From Alphaproteobacteria bacterium (lineage in GTDB: Bacteria > Pseudomonadota > Alphaproteobacteria > JAJFFI01), in contig JASJBI010000057.1 in NCBI GenBank assembly GCA_030066595.1, forward strand, positions 1-40,020: a DNA stretch of 40,020 nucleotides, written 5' to 3'. Made by a program: the position numbers and the translations under genes. The stretch's first letter is position 1. Each line of letters begins with the position of its first letter. The notes beneath the pieces were generated by a model. The model ran no database searches. It saw nothing but the letters and a program-made list of their open reading frames with translations, and was not told where the DNA came from. Shown in pieces: positions 26,666-36,983 of this stretch.

Positions 26666-27946
26666 ATGGCGAACCTGCTGTTCACCAATGTGCGTGTTTT
26701 CGACGGAACCGGAGCCTATCCCTTCCCGGGGCAGGTCCTGATCCAAGGCAACCGGATCAAACAGGTCTCGGAGGGCGCGCGCGGCCTGCCGGTGGCGGGC
26801 GCGACGGTGATCGACGGCGGCGGCGCGACACTCATGCCGGGCATGACCGAGGCGCACACCCATCTCTCTTGGAACAATGCGGCGAGCCTGGACGAGATCT
26901 TCCGCATGCCGCCCGAGGAGCACACGCTCTTCGCCGCCGACTCGGCCAAGACCTATATCGACATGGGCTGGACCTCTTGCGTCGGCGCCGCGGCGGCGAA
27001 GCCGCGCCTCGACGTGGTCATCCGCGACGCGATCAACTCGGGACTGATCCCAGGTCCCCGCTATCTCGCCAACAGTCAGGAGATCGCCACCCTGGGCGGC
27101 CTCGGCGACACGGCGCCGCCGCACGTTCAGGTGCCCGAGCTGTCCTTCGGTTGGATCGTGACCGGCCCCGAGGAGATGCGCCACGCCATCCGCATGTTCA
27201 TCAAGTACGGGGTCGATCTCATTAAGCTCAATCTGTCCGGCGAAGAGATGACCGGCGTGGGCGCCGAGGAGACGCCCATGGACGAGGCGGAGATCGCCAT
27301 GGCCGTCAAGGAGGCCAAGCGGCGGGGCAAGCGCGTCTGCGCGCACGCCCGCTCGGCGGAATCGATCAAGCAGTGCATCAAGCACGGCATCGAGATCATC
27401 TACCACGCCTCCTATGCCGACGAGGAAAGCCTCGACCTGCTCGAAGCCAACAAGGACAAGCACTTCGTCGGCCCGGGTCTGGCCTGGCTGGTGAACACGT
27501 CGCGCAACGCGGGTCCCTACGGCATCGCGCCCGACTCCGAGCTCGGCATGTACTACGCGCGCGAGCTCGACGCCGCCTGCGAAAGCATGAACAAGATGCA
27601 TAAGCGCGGCATCAAGGTGCTACCCGGCGGCGACTACGGCTTCGCCTGGACCCCGCACGGCACCAACGCCAAGGACCTGGAGTATTTCGTCGACATGGTC
27701 GGGATGAGCCCGATGGAAACGCTGGTCGCGGCGACCAAGTATGGCGGCGAGATCATGGGCCGGCCGGGCGAGTTGGGCCTGGTCAAGGAAGGCTATCTCG
27801 CCGACCTGCTCCTGGTCGACGGCGATCCCGTTGCGAACATCCGCATCCTCCAGGACCGCGAGCGGATCCTGGCGGTCATGAAGGACGGCACCTTCTATCG
27901 CGAGCCGCCGGTCATGTCCGAGCAGCGCCGCCGGATCGCCGTCTAG
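26666..27946 (+). CDS. Metal-dependent amidohydrolase (imidazolonepropionase/prolidase-like)
   Basis: 426 residues, full length. The small beta domain (1-58) leads to the metal motif EAHTHLSW (H64, H66). A carboxylated-lysine candidate is in DLIKLNLSGE, further histidines are in VCAHARS and IIYHASYAD, and the final aspartate is in GGDYGFAW. The C-terminal sandwich strand LVKEGYLADLLLVDGDP is typical. Such enzymes hydrolyse cyclic amides, dipeptides or imides. GGGAGG stands eight bases before the ATG. The 109 bases before it hold no gene, so it may have its own promoter, though the strand and theme match the operon. Confidence 0.9.
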   Translation: MANLLFTNVRVFDGTGAYPFPGQVLIQGNRIKQVSEGARGLPVAGATVIDGGGATLMPGMTEAHTHLSWNNAASLDEIFRMPPEEHTLFAADSAKTYIDMGWTSCVGAAAAKPRLDVVIRDAINSGLIPGPRYLANSQEIATLGGLGDTAPPHVQVPELSFGWIVTGPEEMRHAIRMFIKYGVDLIKLNLSGEEMTGVGAEETPMDEAEIAMAVKEAKRRGKRVCAHARSAESIKQCIKHGIEIIYHASYADEESLDLLEANKDKHFVGPGLAWLVNTSRNAGPYGIAPDSELGMYYARELDAACESMNKMHKRGIKVLPGGDYGFAWTPHGTNAKDLEYFVDMVGMSPMETLVAATKYGGEIMGRPGELGLVKEGYLADLLLVDGDPVANIRILQDRERILAVMKDGTFYREPPVMSEQRRRIAV

Positions 27947-27976
27947 ACGGGACGGGTCGGGGAGAACGCCGCAGCG

Positions 27977-28969
27977 ATGGCCAAGTGGAGCGCAAAGGTC
28001 TGGGTCGTGATCGGGGTGGTGGCGCTCGCGCTCATCGTTCTGGTGGCAGTGCTCGCCGGGGTCGAGGGAAAATCGCGGAAGCTTTTTCTCCTGACCCTGA
28101 TGAACGGGCTGACGCTGGGCGCGCTCTATTTCCTGGTGGCCAGCGGCTTCACCATGGTCTTTGGGCTGATGCGCAACGTGAACCTGGCGCATGGCAGCCT
28201 GTTCCTGCTCGGCGCCTATATCGGTTACGAGGTCGCCGAGATCACCGGGAGCTGGTACCTCGGCGTCGCCGCCGGGTTCCTGTCCATGGCGGTGGCCGGC
28301 CTCGTGCTGCAGATCTTCGTCTTCCGCCACATGCAGGGCCAGGACCTGCGGCAGACCATGGTCACGATCGGCATCTCCATCGTGCTGGCCGACGTCATGC
28401 TGGCGGTCTGGGGCGGCACCACCTATCAGTTCGAGCCGCCCGACTGGCTGTTCGGCGCAAGCACGCTGCCGATCGTGACCGGCCATCGCTCGAGCGGTGC
28501 GGCGGTCTTTCTCAAATATCCGACCTACCGGCTGGTTCTCCTGGCCAGCGCCATCGTCATCGGCGTTGCCCTGTGGCTGTTTCTGCACCGGACCCGGGTC
28601 GGCATGATGATCCGGGCGGGCGTCGACGACCGGGCGATGCTGCAGGCGTCGGGCATCAACGTGCAGCTGGTGTTCGCGATCACCTTCGCGATCGGCGCCG
28701 GGCTCGCCGGGCTCGCCGGCGTGGTCGGCGGCACGGCGCTCTCGATCGCGCCGGGCGAGGACGTGCGCTATCTCCTGGCATCCCTGATCGTGGTCATCGT
28801 CGGCGGTATGGGGAGCGTCACCGGTGCGGCCATCGGCGCCCTCCTGATCGGCCTCGCCGAACAGTTCGGCCTCGCCTACATGCCGACCTACGGCGTGGTC
28901 CTGACCTTCCTGATCATGGTGGCGGTGCTGGCGTTCCGGCCGCAGGGCATCATGGGGCGGGCGGCATGA
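27977..28969 (+). CDS. Branched-chain amino acid-type ABC transporter permease (LivH-like)
   Basis: 330 residues, somewhat longer than typical LivH because of an N-terminal membrane helix (KVWVVIGVVALALIVLVAV) before the family core. The core shows NGLTLGALYFLVASGFTMVFGLMRNVNLAHGS, GINVQLVFAITFAIGAGLAG, and the coupling segment SLIVVIVGGMGSVTGAAIGA. It pairs with the LivM-like permease, overlapping it by four bases. The system imports amino acids or, in many relatives, amides, aromatic acids or urea. Confidence 0.93.
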   Translation: MAKWSAKVWVVIGVVALALIVLVAVLAGVEGKSRKLFLLTLMNGLTLGALYFLVASGFTMVFGLMRNVNLAHGSLFLLGAYIGYEVAEITGSWYLGVAAGFLSMAVAGLVLQIFVFRHMQGQDLRQTMVTIGISIVLADVMLAVWGGTTYQFEPPDWLFGASTLPIVTGHRSSGAAVFLKYPTYRLVLLASAIVIGVALWLFLHRTRVGMMIRAGVDDRAMLQASGINVQLVFAITFAIGAGLAGLAGVVGGTALSIAPGEDVRYLLASLIVVIVGGMGSVTGAAIGALLIGLAEQFGLAYMPTYGVVLTFLIMVAVLAFRPQGIMGRAA

Positions 28970-30000
28970 CCATCTCCAGCGCCAGCGATCTCGAGCAGCC
29001 CCGGCTTCCCTCCCTGCCGGTCAAGCCGTGGCAGATCCTCGTCCTGCTGCTGCTCATCGTCTATCCCCTCATGGTGCCGGATTTCTGGCGCCTGCAGGTG
29101 GGCGCCTACGCCCTGATCTTGGGCGTGATCGCTCTGTCGCTAACCTTTCTCGCCGGCTATGGCGGGATGGTCAGCCTGGCCCAGATGACGGTGGCCGGCG
29201 TCGCCGGCTACGCGGTCGCCATATTCGGGGTGAACAGCGCCGCTCTCGGGCTCGGCTGGCCCTGGTGGGTCACGATTCCCTTGAGCCTCGCGGTGGCGAC
29301 CCTGTTCGCGACGCTGACCGGATGGCTCTCGGTGCGGACGGCGGGCATCTACACGATCATGATTACCCTGGCCATCGCCGTGGCCTTCTTCTACCTGGTG
29401 CGCCAGAACTACGTGATCTTCAACGGCTTCACCGGCTTTGCCGGTCTCGCGCCGCCGCCCGTCTTCGGGCTCGATTGGCGCGCGCCCCTGCCGTTCTACT
29501 ATCTCAGCCTGGGCGTGGCCGGGATCTGTTTCGCCGCCGTTGTGTACATGTCGCGCTCGACCATGGGGGTGGCGCTGCAGGGCATCCGCGACAACCCGCG
29601 GCGGATGGCGGCGCTCGGCTTCAATGTGCGCGCGCATCGCATCGCGGCCTACGCGCTCGCCGGTCTGATCGCGGCCTTGGGCGGCATCCTGCTGGTCTGG
29701 TTCAACGGCCGCATTTCGCCCGGCAGCGTCGGTGTCGACCGGGTCATCGACATCCTCGTCATCGCCGTGATCGGCGGGCTCAGGCATCCGACGGGTGCCT
29801 TCCTCGGGGCGATCGTTTTCGTGCTCCTTGAGAACTTCGCCATCGACCTGATCGACCGGGAACGCTTCAACACGGTGATCGGAATTGCGTTCCTGGCGAT
29901 CGTCTTTTTCTCTCCGGACGGGCTCTTGGGCCTCTGGGACAAAGCGAGCAGAGCCTCGCGGACTCTGGCAGGTGCCACAAAAGACTGGAATGGGAGGTAG
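28966..30000 (+). CDS. Branched-chain amino acid-type ABC transporter permease (LivM-like)
   Basis: 344 residues from the ATG overlapping the upstream stop. Multiple membrane segments carry the family marks LTFLAGYGGMVSLAQMTVAGVAGY, QGIRDNPRRMAALGFNV (the EAA-like loop) and VIAVIGGLRHPTGAFLGA. It forms the heterodimeric membrane pore with the LivH-like protein. The first 25 residues are cytoplasmic and unconserved. Confidence 0.93.
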   Translation: MTISSASDLEQPRLPSLPVKPWQILVLLLLIVYPLMVPDFWRLQVGAYALILGVIALSLTFLAGYGGMVSLAQMTVAGVAGYAVAIFGVNSAALGLGWPWWVTIPLSLAVATLFATLTGWLSVRTAGIYTIMITLAIAVAFFYLVRQNYVIFNGFTGFAGLAPPPVFGLDWRAPLPFYYLSLGVAGICFAAVVYMSRSTMGVALQGIRDNPRRMAALGFNVRAHRIAAYALAGLIAALGGILLVWFNGRISPGSVGVDRVIDILVIAVIGGLRHPTGAFLGAIVFVLLENFAIDLIDRERFNTVIGIAFLAIVFFSPDGLLGLWDKASRASRTLAGATKDWNGR

Positions 30001-30055
30001 CGGCGGCTCGATCGATCAACCAAGGCCGCCCATAAACGCAAGAAGGAGGAGAACT

Positions 30056-31309
30056 ATGGAAGACAAATGCAGCAGACGAATGCTCTTGGTCGCGGCTGTC
30101 GCGGCGGGCGTGGCGGCCGGAGGCACGGCTCTGGCCGAGGACACGATCAAGTTGGGGGCGCTGGCCACCCTCGAAGGCGCCTTCGCCGTCCTGGGCGAGG
30201 ACTCGATGCGCGGTGTCGAGCTGGCGCTGCAGGAGCACAACTACACGGCCGGCGGCAAGAAGATCGAGCTGATCAAGGCGTCGTCGGACGCGTCTCCCGA
30301 CAGCGCCATCCGCGCCACCCGCAAGCTGGTCGAGAACGACGGCGTGAAGGTCATGGTCGGTCCGCTCTCGGGCTCCGAGGGGCTCGCGGTCAAGGACTAC
30401 GCCAAGACCCAGCCGACGGTGACCTTCGTCAACGGTACGTCCGCCGCGCAGGACACCACACTGCGCGATCCGGCGCCCAACTTCTTCCGCTTCTCGACCG
30501 ACGGGGCGCAGTGGATGGCCGGCCTTGGCGAGTACGTCTACAACGTCAAAGGCCACAAGCGCATCGTCACGGTCGCCGAGGACTATTCCTTCCCCTACAC
30601 CCAGGTCCTGGGATTCCTGCTGCCCTATTGCGAGCTCGGCGGCAAGGTCGTGGACCGGTTCTGGGTGCCGATCGGCAACAAGGATTACTCGTCGATCATC
30701 GCCTCGATCCCGGACGACATCGACGCCATCTACGTGGCGCTTGGCGGGGCTGACGCCGTAAACTTCCTCACGCAGTACGAACAGGCGGGCGGCGAGGCGC
30801 CCCTGATCGGCGGCTCGATCACCGTCGACCAGACGGTCCTGGGGTCAAAGGGCCGGCAGCGCGCTTTCGTCAAGGGCACGCCGTCGGCCGGACCGATCTC
30901 GGACACCTGGGACGATCCGCGCTGGAAGAAGTTCGTTGCGGCCTACAAGAAGGCGTTCCCGAAGGGCTTCCCCAGCCCGTCGCTCTTCGCCCATGGCTAC
31001 TACATCAACACCAAGGCCATGTTGCTCGGCCTCGACAAGGTCAAGGGCGATGTGTCGGACGGCGGCAAGAAGCTGCGCGCGGCGCTTACGAGCCTCGAGT
31101 TCGAGACGCCGACCGGCACGGTCAAGCTCGACCAGAACCGCAACGCCGTCGCCGACATCTTCCTGACCGAGGTCGTGGAGGGACCCGACGGCAACTTGCT
31201 CAACAAGGTGGTCAAGGTCATTCCGCAGGTCGATCAGGCCATGGGCATGGACCGGAAGAAGTTCCTGGCCCTCGGCCCGGTCGGGCGGAACAACCCCGCC
31301 TGCAACTAG
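30056..31309 (+). CDS. Periplasmic substrate-binding protein (LivK/type 1 fold)
   Basis: 417 residues from the ATG at 30056, preceded by AAGGAGGAG. An N-terminal signal peptide (SRRMLLVAAVAAGVAAGG, cut after ALAE) is followed by IKLGALATLEGAFAVLGEDSM, VMVGPLSGSEGLAVKDYA, and FVNGTSAAQD. This is the Peripla_BP type 1 pattern of branched-chain amino acid receptors. Twin arginines are absent, so export is via Sec. It sets the import specificity. The ligand could be an amide or aromatic acid given the neighbouring hydrolases. Confidence 0.92.
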   Translation: MEDKCSRRMLLVAAVAAGVAAGGTALAEDTIKLGALATLEGAFAVLGEDSMRGVELALQEHNYTAGGKKIELIKASSDASPDSAIRATRKLVENDGVKVMVGPLSGSEGLAVKDYAKTQPTVTFVNGTSAAQDTTLRDPAPNFFRFSTDGAQWMAGLGEYVYNVKGHKRIVTVAEDYSFPYTQVLGFLLPYCELGGKVVDRFWVPIGNKDYSSIIASIPDDIDAIYVALGGADAVNFLTQYEQAGGEAPLIGGSITVDQTVLGSKGRQRAFVKGTPSAGPISDTWDDPRWKKFVAAYKKAFPKGFPSPSLFAHGYYINTKAMLLGLDKVKGDVSDGGKKLRAALTSLEFETPTGTVKLDQNRNAVADIFLTEVVEGPDGNLLNKVVKVIPQVDQAMGMDRKKFLALGPVGRNNPACN

Positions 31310-31324
31310 CGGAGCAAAGAGGCT

Positions 31325-32104
31325 GTGGCTGAAACCCTGTCCATAAGCCAGGCCAGCGAGGCTCACGCCCTCTCTCTCGAGGGCGTGAGCCGACGCTTCG
31401 GTGCGCTCGTCGCCCTCGACCAGGTCAGCTTGACGGTCGAGGCCGGCGAACGCCGTGCGATCCTCGGCGCCAATGGCGCCGGCAAGACGACCCTGTTCAA
31501 CATGGTGACCGGCGATTTCAGACCGACCGCCGGCCGCATCTGGTTCTTCGGCGAGGACATCACGGCTCTCCCGCCGCACGAGCGCATCCGCCGCGGCCTG
31601 CGCCGGACCTATCAGAATTCCATGCTGTTCCGCGGCCTCTCGGTGCGGGACAACCTGTATCTCGCGGCGCAGGGCATCACGCGAGGCCGTTACAGTCTGC
31701 GCCGGCCAAGGCGCGACAGCAGCGAGCTGTCCCTGGCCGAGCGACTGGCCGGTTATGTTCACCTGACCCAGTGGCTCGACACCACGGTCTCCGATCTGTC
31801 GCACGGCCAGCAAAGGCAGCTCGAGATCGGCATGGCGCTCGCCGGCGCCCCGCGCATGATTCTCTTGGACGAGCCGGCCGCCGGCCTGTCCCCCAAAGAG
31901 CGGCGCGACCTGATCGCGCTCTTGCAGGCGCTGCCGGCCCATGTCGGCTTCGTCATCATCGAACATGATCTGGACGTGGCGCTGCGCGTCGCCCGTTTCG
32001 TCACCGTCATGCACAACGGGCAGATATTCAAGGAGGGCACGCCGGACGAAATCGAGAACGACCCGGACGTCCAGGCAATCTATCTCGGAGGGCATCATGG
32101 CTGA
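31325..32104 (+). CDS. ABC transporter ATP-binding protein (LivG-like)
   Basis: 259 residues from a GTG start 15 bases after the binding-protein gene. Walker A GANGAGKT is at 48-55, a Q-loop precedes [16 protein letters not shown], the signature is [15 protein letters not shown], Walker B is MILLDEP, and the H-loop is IIEHD. It belongs to the LivG half of the ATPase pair. It overlaps the next ATPase gene by 8 bases. Confidence 0.94.
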   Translation: MAETLSISQASEAHALSLEGVSRRFGALVALDQVSLTVEAGERRAILGANGAGKTTLFNMVTGDFRPTAGRIWFFGEDITALPPHERIRRGLRRTYQNSMLFRGLSVRDNLYLAAQGITRGRYSLRRPRRDSSELSLAERLAGYVHLTQWLDTTVSDLSHGQQRQLEIGMALAGAPRMILLDEPAAGLSPKERRDLIALLQALPAHVGFVIIEHDLDVALRVARFVTVMHNGQIFKEGTPDEIENDPDVQAIYLGGHHG

Positions 32105-34382
32105 GCACCGCGTGCCCGTTCTCCAGGTCGATGATCTGCACGTCTTCTATGGCCACTCCCACGCGCTGCAGGGCGTGACCCTAACTCTGGATCATGGCGT
32201 GCTCGCCGTGGTCGGCCGGAACGGCATGGGCAAGACGACGCTTTGCAACGCCATCATGGGACTCGTCCAGGTCTCGCGTGGATCCGTACGGGCCATGGGC
32301 GAGTCCATCACGGGCCTGGCCTCGAACGAGATCGTCGACCGCGGCTTTGGCTACGTACCGCAGGGGCGTCGGGTCTGGCCGTCGCTCTCGGTCGACGAAC
32401 ACCTCCGTTTGGCCGCCCGGGACAAGGCGGGCGACTGGACGGTCGAGCGCATCTACGAGACCTTTCCACAGCTCAAGGAACGGCGCCGCCACGGCGGGGC
32501 GGAGCTGTCCGGCGGCGAGCAGCAGATGCTCGCGATCGGCCGGGCGCTGCTCGCAAACCCCAGGCTCCTGATCATGGACGAGCCGACGGAAGGCCTCGCG
32601 CCGGTGATCGTCGAGCAGGTGGCGGGCATGCTGCACGAGCTCGCCAACGAAGGCTCGATCAACGTCCTCTTGGTCGAACAAAATCTCGGCGTCGCGACCG
32701 ACGTCTCCGATCGCGTCGCCATCATGGTCAACGGGCGCATTGCGCGCACCATGTCGGCGCAGGAGCTCTCGGCCGACTCGGAGCTGCAGCACCGGTTGCT
32801 CGGTGTCCGGTCCGGCGATGAGGACGAGGCCGCGGACTCCGGTCCCAAGGCGTCACCCGAGGAAGAGACGGTGCGCATCTTTAGCGTACGCCGCCAGCAC
32901 GCCACGGAAGCGGACGAGGCCGGAGCCCTGGCAAGCGAATTCTCGACGCCAAGGGGGCGCACCCGTTGGGGCACGCCTGCAGCCATCTCCCCCGAGGGTC
33001 CGGACGGCGACGGTGCCGATCGCGCCGCGCCCCAGCATGACCCGGGCTTGGCCGCGCCGCCGGCCGAGACCGAGAGCGGCGAGCTGGCGCCGATCTCCGT
33101 GGGCCAGGTCGTGGGCCGCGTCGCTTATGTCGCGGGCACCTTCGACACCAAGGGGCGCGAGCTCAATTTCCTACGCGCCTGCATTCGCGGCCTGGGCCTA
33201 CGCACGGTGACCGTCGACCTCTCGACCTCGCGCACGCCGTCTTCGGCCGACGTCGGCCCCGCCGAAGTGGCCCGCCATCATCCCAAGGGCATAGATGCCG
33301 TTTTCACCGGCGACCGGGGCACGGCCGTTACCGCCATGGCCGAGGCGTTCGAGTGTTTCATCAGGACGCGCCGGGACGTAGGCGGCTTGATTTCCGCGGG
33401 CGGCTCGGGCGGCACGGCGCTCGCCACGCCGGCCATGCGCGCCCTGCCGATCGGCATTCCCAAGATCATGGTCTCGACCGTCGCCAGCGGCGATGTGGGC
33501 CGCTATGTCGGCCCCGCCGACATCTGCATGATCTATTCGGTCACGGACGTGCAGGGTCTCAACCGGATCTCCGAGCTGGTGCTGTCGAACGCCGCCCATG
33601 CGCTTGCAGGTATGGTCGGACATCGCCGTACGCAGCCGCGCGACGCCAAGCCGGCCATCGGGCTGACCATGTTCGGGGTCACGACCCCCTGCGTGCAGAT
33701 GGTGCAGAACGCGCTGGAGGCGGACTACGACTGCCTGACCTTCCACGCCACGGGCACCGGCGGCCAGTCTATGGAGAAGCTCGTCGACAGCGGCATGCTG
33801 GCCGGCGTTCTCGACATCACCACGACCGAGGTCTGCGACCACCTCATGGGCGGCGTGTTCTCCGCGGGCGAGGACCGCTTCGGCGCCATCATCCGCAGCA
33901 AGGTGCCCTATGTGGGCTCCTGCGGTGCCTTGGACATGGTCAATTTCTATGCCCGCGACACCGTGCCGGGCCGTTATCAGCAGCGCAGATTCTACCAGCA
34001 TAACCCGAACGTCACCCTGATGCGCACGACCGCCGAGGAGAACGACCAAATGGGCCGCTGGATCGGCGAACGGCTCAATCGGATGGAGGGCCCGGTGCGT
34101 TTCCTGATCCCGGAGGGCGGCGTTTCCCTGCTCGACGCCGAGGGGGCGGAGTTCTGGGATCCCGAGGCGGATCGCGCGCTCTTTCGGGCGATCGAAGAGA
34201 CGCTGCGTCCCACGGCGGCGCGCCGGCTCGTCAAATTGCCGCACAACATCAACGATCCGGCCTTTGCCGACGCCCTCGTGCAGCACTTCCGCGAAGTCAT
34301 GGCCGGGGCGGTCGGGTCCTCCCGGCCGACCGGGGACAATTCACGCATCGACCAGGAAAGGCGCGCCCATGCCGTATCTTGA
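32097..34382 (+). CDS. LivF-like ABC ATPase fused to a Tm-1-like ATP-binding (UPF0261) domain
   Basis: 761 residues. Residues 1-237 are a complete LivF-type ATPase: Walker [10 protein letters not shown] (40-48), signature LSGGEQQ (138-144), Walker B LLIMDEP (157-163), and VEQN. A charged, Pro/Gly-rich linker (about 238-338) joins it to a full Tm-1-like/UPF0261 domain (about 341-745) with [57 protein letters not shown], and PEGGVSLLD. The tomato Tm-1 protein has this domain followed by a TIM barrel and blocks tobamovirus RNA replication. The bacterial role is unknown. There is no stop or frameshift between the parts, and the frame is continuous. The next gene encodes the matching TIM barrel. 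Confidence 0.93.
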   Translation: MAEHRVPVLQVDDLHVFYGHSHALQGVTLTLDHGVLAVVGRNGMGKTTLCNAIMGLVQVSRGSVRAMGESITGLASNEIVDRGFGYVPQGRRVWPSLSVDEHLRLAARDKAGDWTVERIYETFPQLKERRRHGGAELSGGEQQMLAIGRALLANPRLLIMDEPTEGLAPVIVEQVAGMLHELANEGSINVLLVEQNLGVATDVSDRVAIMVNGRIARTMSAQELSADSELQHRLLGVRSGDEDEAADSGPKASPEEETVRIFSVRRQHATEADEAGALASEFSTPRGRTRWGTPAAISPEGPDGDGADRAAPQHDPGLAAPPAETESGELAPISVGQVVGRVAYVAGTFDTKGRELNFLRACIRGLGLRTVTVDLSTSRTPSSADVGPAEVARHHPKGIDAVFTGDRGTAVTAMAEAFECFIRTRRDVGGLISAGGSGGTALATPAMRALPIGIPKIMVSTVASGDVGRYVGPADICMIYSVTDVQGLNRISELVLSNAAHALAGMVGHRRTQPRDAKPAIGLTMFGVTTPCVQMVQNALEADYDCLTFHATGTGGQSMEKLVDSGMLAGVLDITTTEVCDHLMGGVFSAGEDRFGAIIRSKVPYVGSCGALDMVNFYARDTVPGRYQQRRFYQHNPNVTLMRTTAEENDQMGRWIGERLNRMEGPVRFLIPEGGVSLLDAEGAEFWDPEADRALFRAIEETLRPTAARRLVKLPHNINDPAFADALVQHFREVMAGAVGSSRPTGDNSRIDQERRAHAVS

Positions 34383-35202
34383 GAGACAGGACTTGCTCGA
34401 CCGGTTCCGGGGCATGATCGCGCGCGGCGAGCCCATCATCGGCGGCGGCGCGGGCACCGGCCTGTCGGCCAAGTGCGAGGAAGCGGGCGGCATCGACCTG
34501 ATCGTCATCTACAACTCGGGCCGCTACCGCATGGCCGGGCGCGGCTCGCTGGCCGGGCTGCTCGCCTACGGCAACGCCAACGAGATCGTGGTCGAGATGG
34601 CCAGCGAGGTCATTCCGGTGACCAAGACGACGCCGGTTCTGGCCGGCGTCAACGGCACGGACCCCTTCTGCCTGTTCGACAGCTTTCTCGACCGGCTCAA
34701 GGCGCTGGGCTTCTCGGGCGTGCAGAACTTCCCGACTGTGGGCCTGATCGACGGGACGTTCCGCGCCAACCTCGAGGAGACGGGCATGGGCTACGGTCTG
34801 GAAGTGGACCTGATCCGTCTCGCGCGCGGGAAGAACATGCTGACCACGCCCTACGTGTTCTCCGAGGAGGATGCGCGGGCCATGGCCGAGGCCGGCGCGG
34901 ACATCGTGGTCTGTCATCTCGGTCTGACCACGGGCGGCTCGATCGGCGCCGAGACGGCGCGCAAGCTGGAGGACTGTCCGGCGATCGTGGAAGGCTGGGC
35001 GGACGCGGCCCTGCGCATCAACAAGGACGTCATCGTGCTCGTGCACGGCGGACCCGTCGCCATGCCCGACGACGCCGAGTTCGTCCTGCGCAACACCGAC
35101 AACTGCCACGGGTTCTATGGCGCCTCGTCGATGGAGCGACTGCCGACCGAGGTTGCGCTCGTCGAACAGACGCGCCGGTTCAAATCGATAACCACTAACT
35201 AG
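34369..35202 (+). CDS. TIM-barrel protein of the Tm-1 C-terminal / PEP-hydrolase-like family
   Basis: 277 residues, from the ATG at 34369 overlapping the fusion gene by 14 bases. The chain has [73 protein letters not shown], and VLVHGGP. I recognise this as the TIM-barrel family that forms the second half of tomato Tm-1 and is usually found next to UPF0261 genes in bacteria. It has been likened to phosphoenolpyruvate hydrolase-type enzymes. The substrate is unproven. Acting with the fused Tm-1 domain is strongly suggested by overlap and by the plant fusion. Confidence 0.88.
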   Translation: MPYLERQDLLDRFRGMIARGEPIIGGGAGTGLSAKCEEAGGIDLIVIYNSGRYRMAGRGSLAGLLAYGNANEIVVEMASEVIPVTKTTPVLAGVNGTDPFCLFDSFLDRLKALGFSGVQNFPTVGLIDGTFRANLEETGMGYGLEVDLIRLARGKNMLTTPYVFSEEDARAMAEAGADIVVCHLGLTTGGSIGAETARKLEDCPAIVEGWADAALRINKDVIVLVHGGPVAMPDDAEFVLRNTDNCHGFYGASSMERLPTEVALVEQTRRFKSITTN

Positions 35203-35237
35203 GGAGGCCTCTGCGGAGAGACGCGAGGAAGAATGAA

Positions 35238-36977
35238 ATGTCTGGTGAAACCTTGAGTTCGGTGCTCATCGCGCTTGTGATCCTGGTGATCGCGGCGGTG
35301 ATCATCGGCTATCTGCTGTACTGGTTCTACCGCCGGAGCGCCCAGGGAACCGCCTTCGTGCGGACCGGTCTGGGCGGACGAAAGGTGGTTCACAACGGCG
35401 GTGCGATCGTGATTCCGCTGGTTCACGCAATCACGCCGGTCAATATGAACACATTGCGCCTTGAGGTGAGCCGCAGCCGCGAGCAAGGGCTCATCACCCA
35501 GAACCGCATGCGCGTAGACGCCACCGCGGAATTCTATGTTCGGGTCGCAGCCAACCAGGAGGCGATCGCGGCGGCCGCGCAGACGCTCGGCAACCGTACC
35601 ATGGATCCGCCCGCGCTGGTCGAGCTGCTCGAGGGCAAGTTCGTGGACGCTTTGCGCCGGGTTGCGGCGGAGATGACCATGGAGGAGCTCCACGAAAAGC
35701 GTGGCGAATACGCCCTTCGGGTGCGCGACGCGGTGGGCGAGGATCTCGTGCGCAACGGCCTGGAACTGGAAACCGTCTCGATCACGCAGCTCGATCAGAC
35801 GCAGATGGAGTTCTTCAACCCGTCCAATGCCTTCGATGCGGAGGGCCTGACGCGCCTGACCCAGGAAATCGAGCAGCGCAAAAAGGACCGCAACGAAATC
35901 GAGCAGGACACCCAGATCCAGATCCGCAACAAGAACCTGGAGACCGAGAAGATCGGCCTCGAGATCGACCGGGAAAGCGAGTACGCCCGCCTGGCGCAGG
36001 AGCGCGAGGTGGAGACCGCGCGCGCCGTGCAACGGGCCGAGATCGCCCGCGAGCAGGCCAGCAAGAACCTGGAAGGCGAGGAGGCCGAGATCTCTGCGCG
36101 CGAAGAGCTCGAGCGCAAGCGGATCGAAGCCGATCTGGCCATCGACCAGGCGCGCATCGCCCGCGAAAAGGAGGTCGAGCGCCTCGAGATCGAGCGGCGC
36201 AAGGAGCTCGAGATCGCCGAGCAGGACCGCTCCATCGCCTTGGCGGCCAAGTCCAAGCAAAGGGCCGAGAAACAGGCCGAGGCGGACGCGGCGCTGGCCG
36301 AGGCCGTGGCCGCGGAAGAGCGCATCCAGTCCGCGCGCGAGCGCGAAATTGCCGAACGGCGCAAGCAGGTCTCTCTCGTCGCGGCGGAAGAAGATGCCAA
36401 GCGCGAAGGCATCCGCTTGACGCTGTCGGCTGAGGCGGAGCGGGAGGCGGCCAGCGATCGCGCCGAGGCGGCGCGCATTTCCGCCGAGGGCGAAGCCGAG
36501 GCCGAGAAGATCCGTGCGCTCGGCCGCAAGATCCGCCACGAGGTCGAGGCGGAGGCGACGCGCATGATGAACGAGGCCCAGAACCAGCTGTCCAGCGAGG
36601 CGCGCAGCGCCATGCTGCGTCAGCGCCTGATCGAGAAAATGGACTCGATCATCCGCGAGAGCGTGAAGCCGCTGGAGAACATCGAGGGCATCCGGATCCT
36701 TCAGGTCGAAGGGCTCAGCGGGATGGCGCCGGGGGCCTCGGCCGGGAACGGGGGCGGGCGTTCGCCCACGGACGAGGTGATCAACAGCGCGCTGCGCTAC
36801 CGCGCCCAGGCGCCGTTGGTCGACCATCTCATGCGCGAGATCGGCATCGAGGGCGGCGACGTTCAGAAGTTCGCCGACAACCTCATCCAGCCGCGCCGCA
36901 GCGAGCTCACCAAGCTGTCCGAGGGGGTCAAGACGATCGCCGGCTCCACGGAGAGCGGTGAAACGCCCGGCGAGTAG
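35238..36977 (+). CDS. Flotillin-like SPFH-domain membrane protein
   Basis: 579 residues. An N-terminal membrane helix (about 6-32) leads to the SPFH/band-7 domain (about 40-190, with VRTGLGGRKVVHNGGAIVIP and RMRVDATAEFYVRV). A very long Glu/Arg/Ala-rich coiled coil follows (about 200-460), then an end domain with VEGLSGM. This is the FloT/YuaG architecture of proteins that organise membrane microdomains. A GAGGAAG ribosome site precedes the ATG. It is 35 bases after the TIM-barrel gene and six before an SRPBCC gene, so it is inside the operon. It may scaffold the transporter or the enzymes. Confidence 0.92.
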   Translation: MSGETLSSVLIALVILVIAAVIIGYLLYWFYRRSAQGTAFVRTGLGGRKVVHNGGAIVIPLVHAITPVNMNTLRLEVSRSREQGLITQNRMRVDATAEFYVRVAANQEAIAAAAQTLGNRTMDPPALVELLEGKFVDALRRVAAEMTMEELHEKRGEYALRVRDAVGEDLVRNGLELETVSITQLDQTQMEFFNPSNAFDAEGLTRLTQEIEQRKKDRNEIEQDTQIQIRNKNLETEKIGLEIDRESEYARLAQEREVETARAVQRAEIAREQASKNLEGEEAEISAREELERKRIEADLAIDQARIAREKEVERLEIERRKELEIAEQDRSIALAAKSKQRAEKQAEADAALAEAVAAEERIQSAREREIAERRKQVSLVAAEEDAKREGIRLTLSAEAEREAASDRAEAARISAEGEAEAEKIRALGRKIRHEVEAEATRMMNEAQNQLSSEARSAMLRQRLIEKMDSIIRESVKPLENIEGIRILQVEGLSGMAPGASAGNGGGRSPTDEVINSALRYRAQAPLVDHLMREIGIEGGDVQKFADNLIQPRRSELTKLSEGVKTIAGSTESGETPGE

Positions 36978-36983
36978 CGCGCG

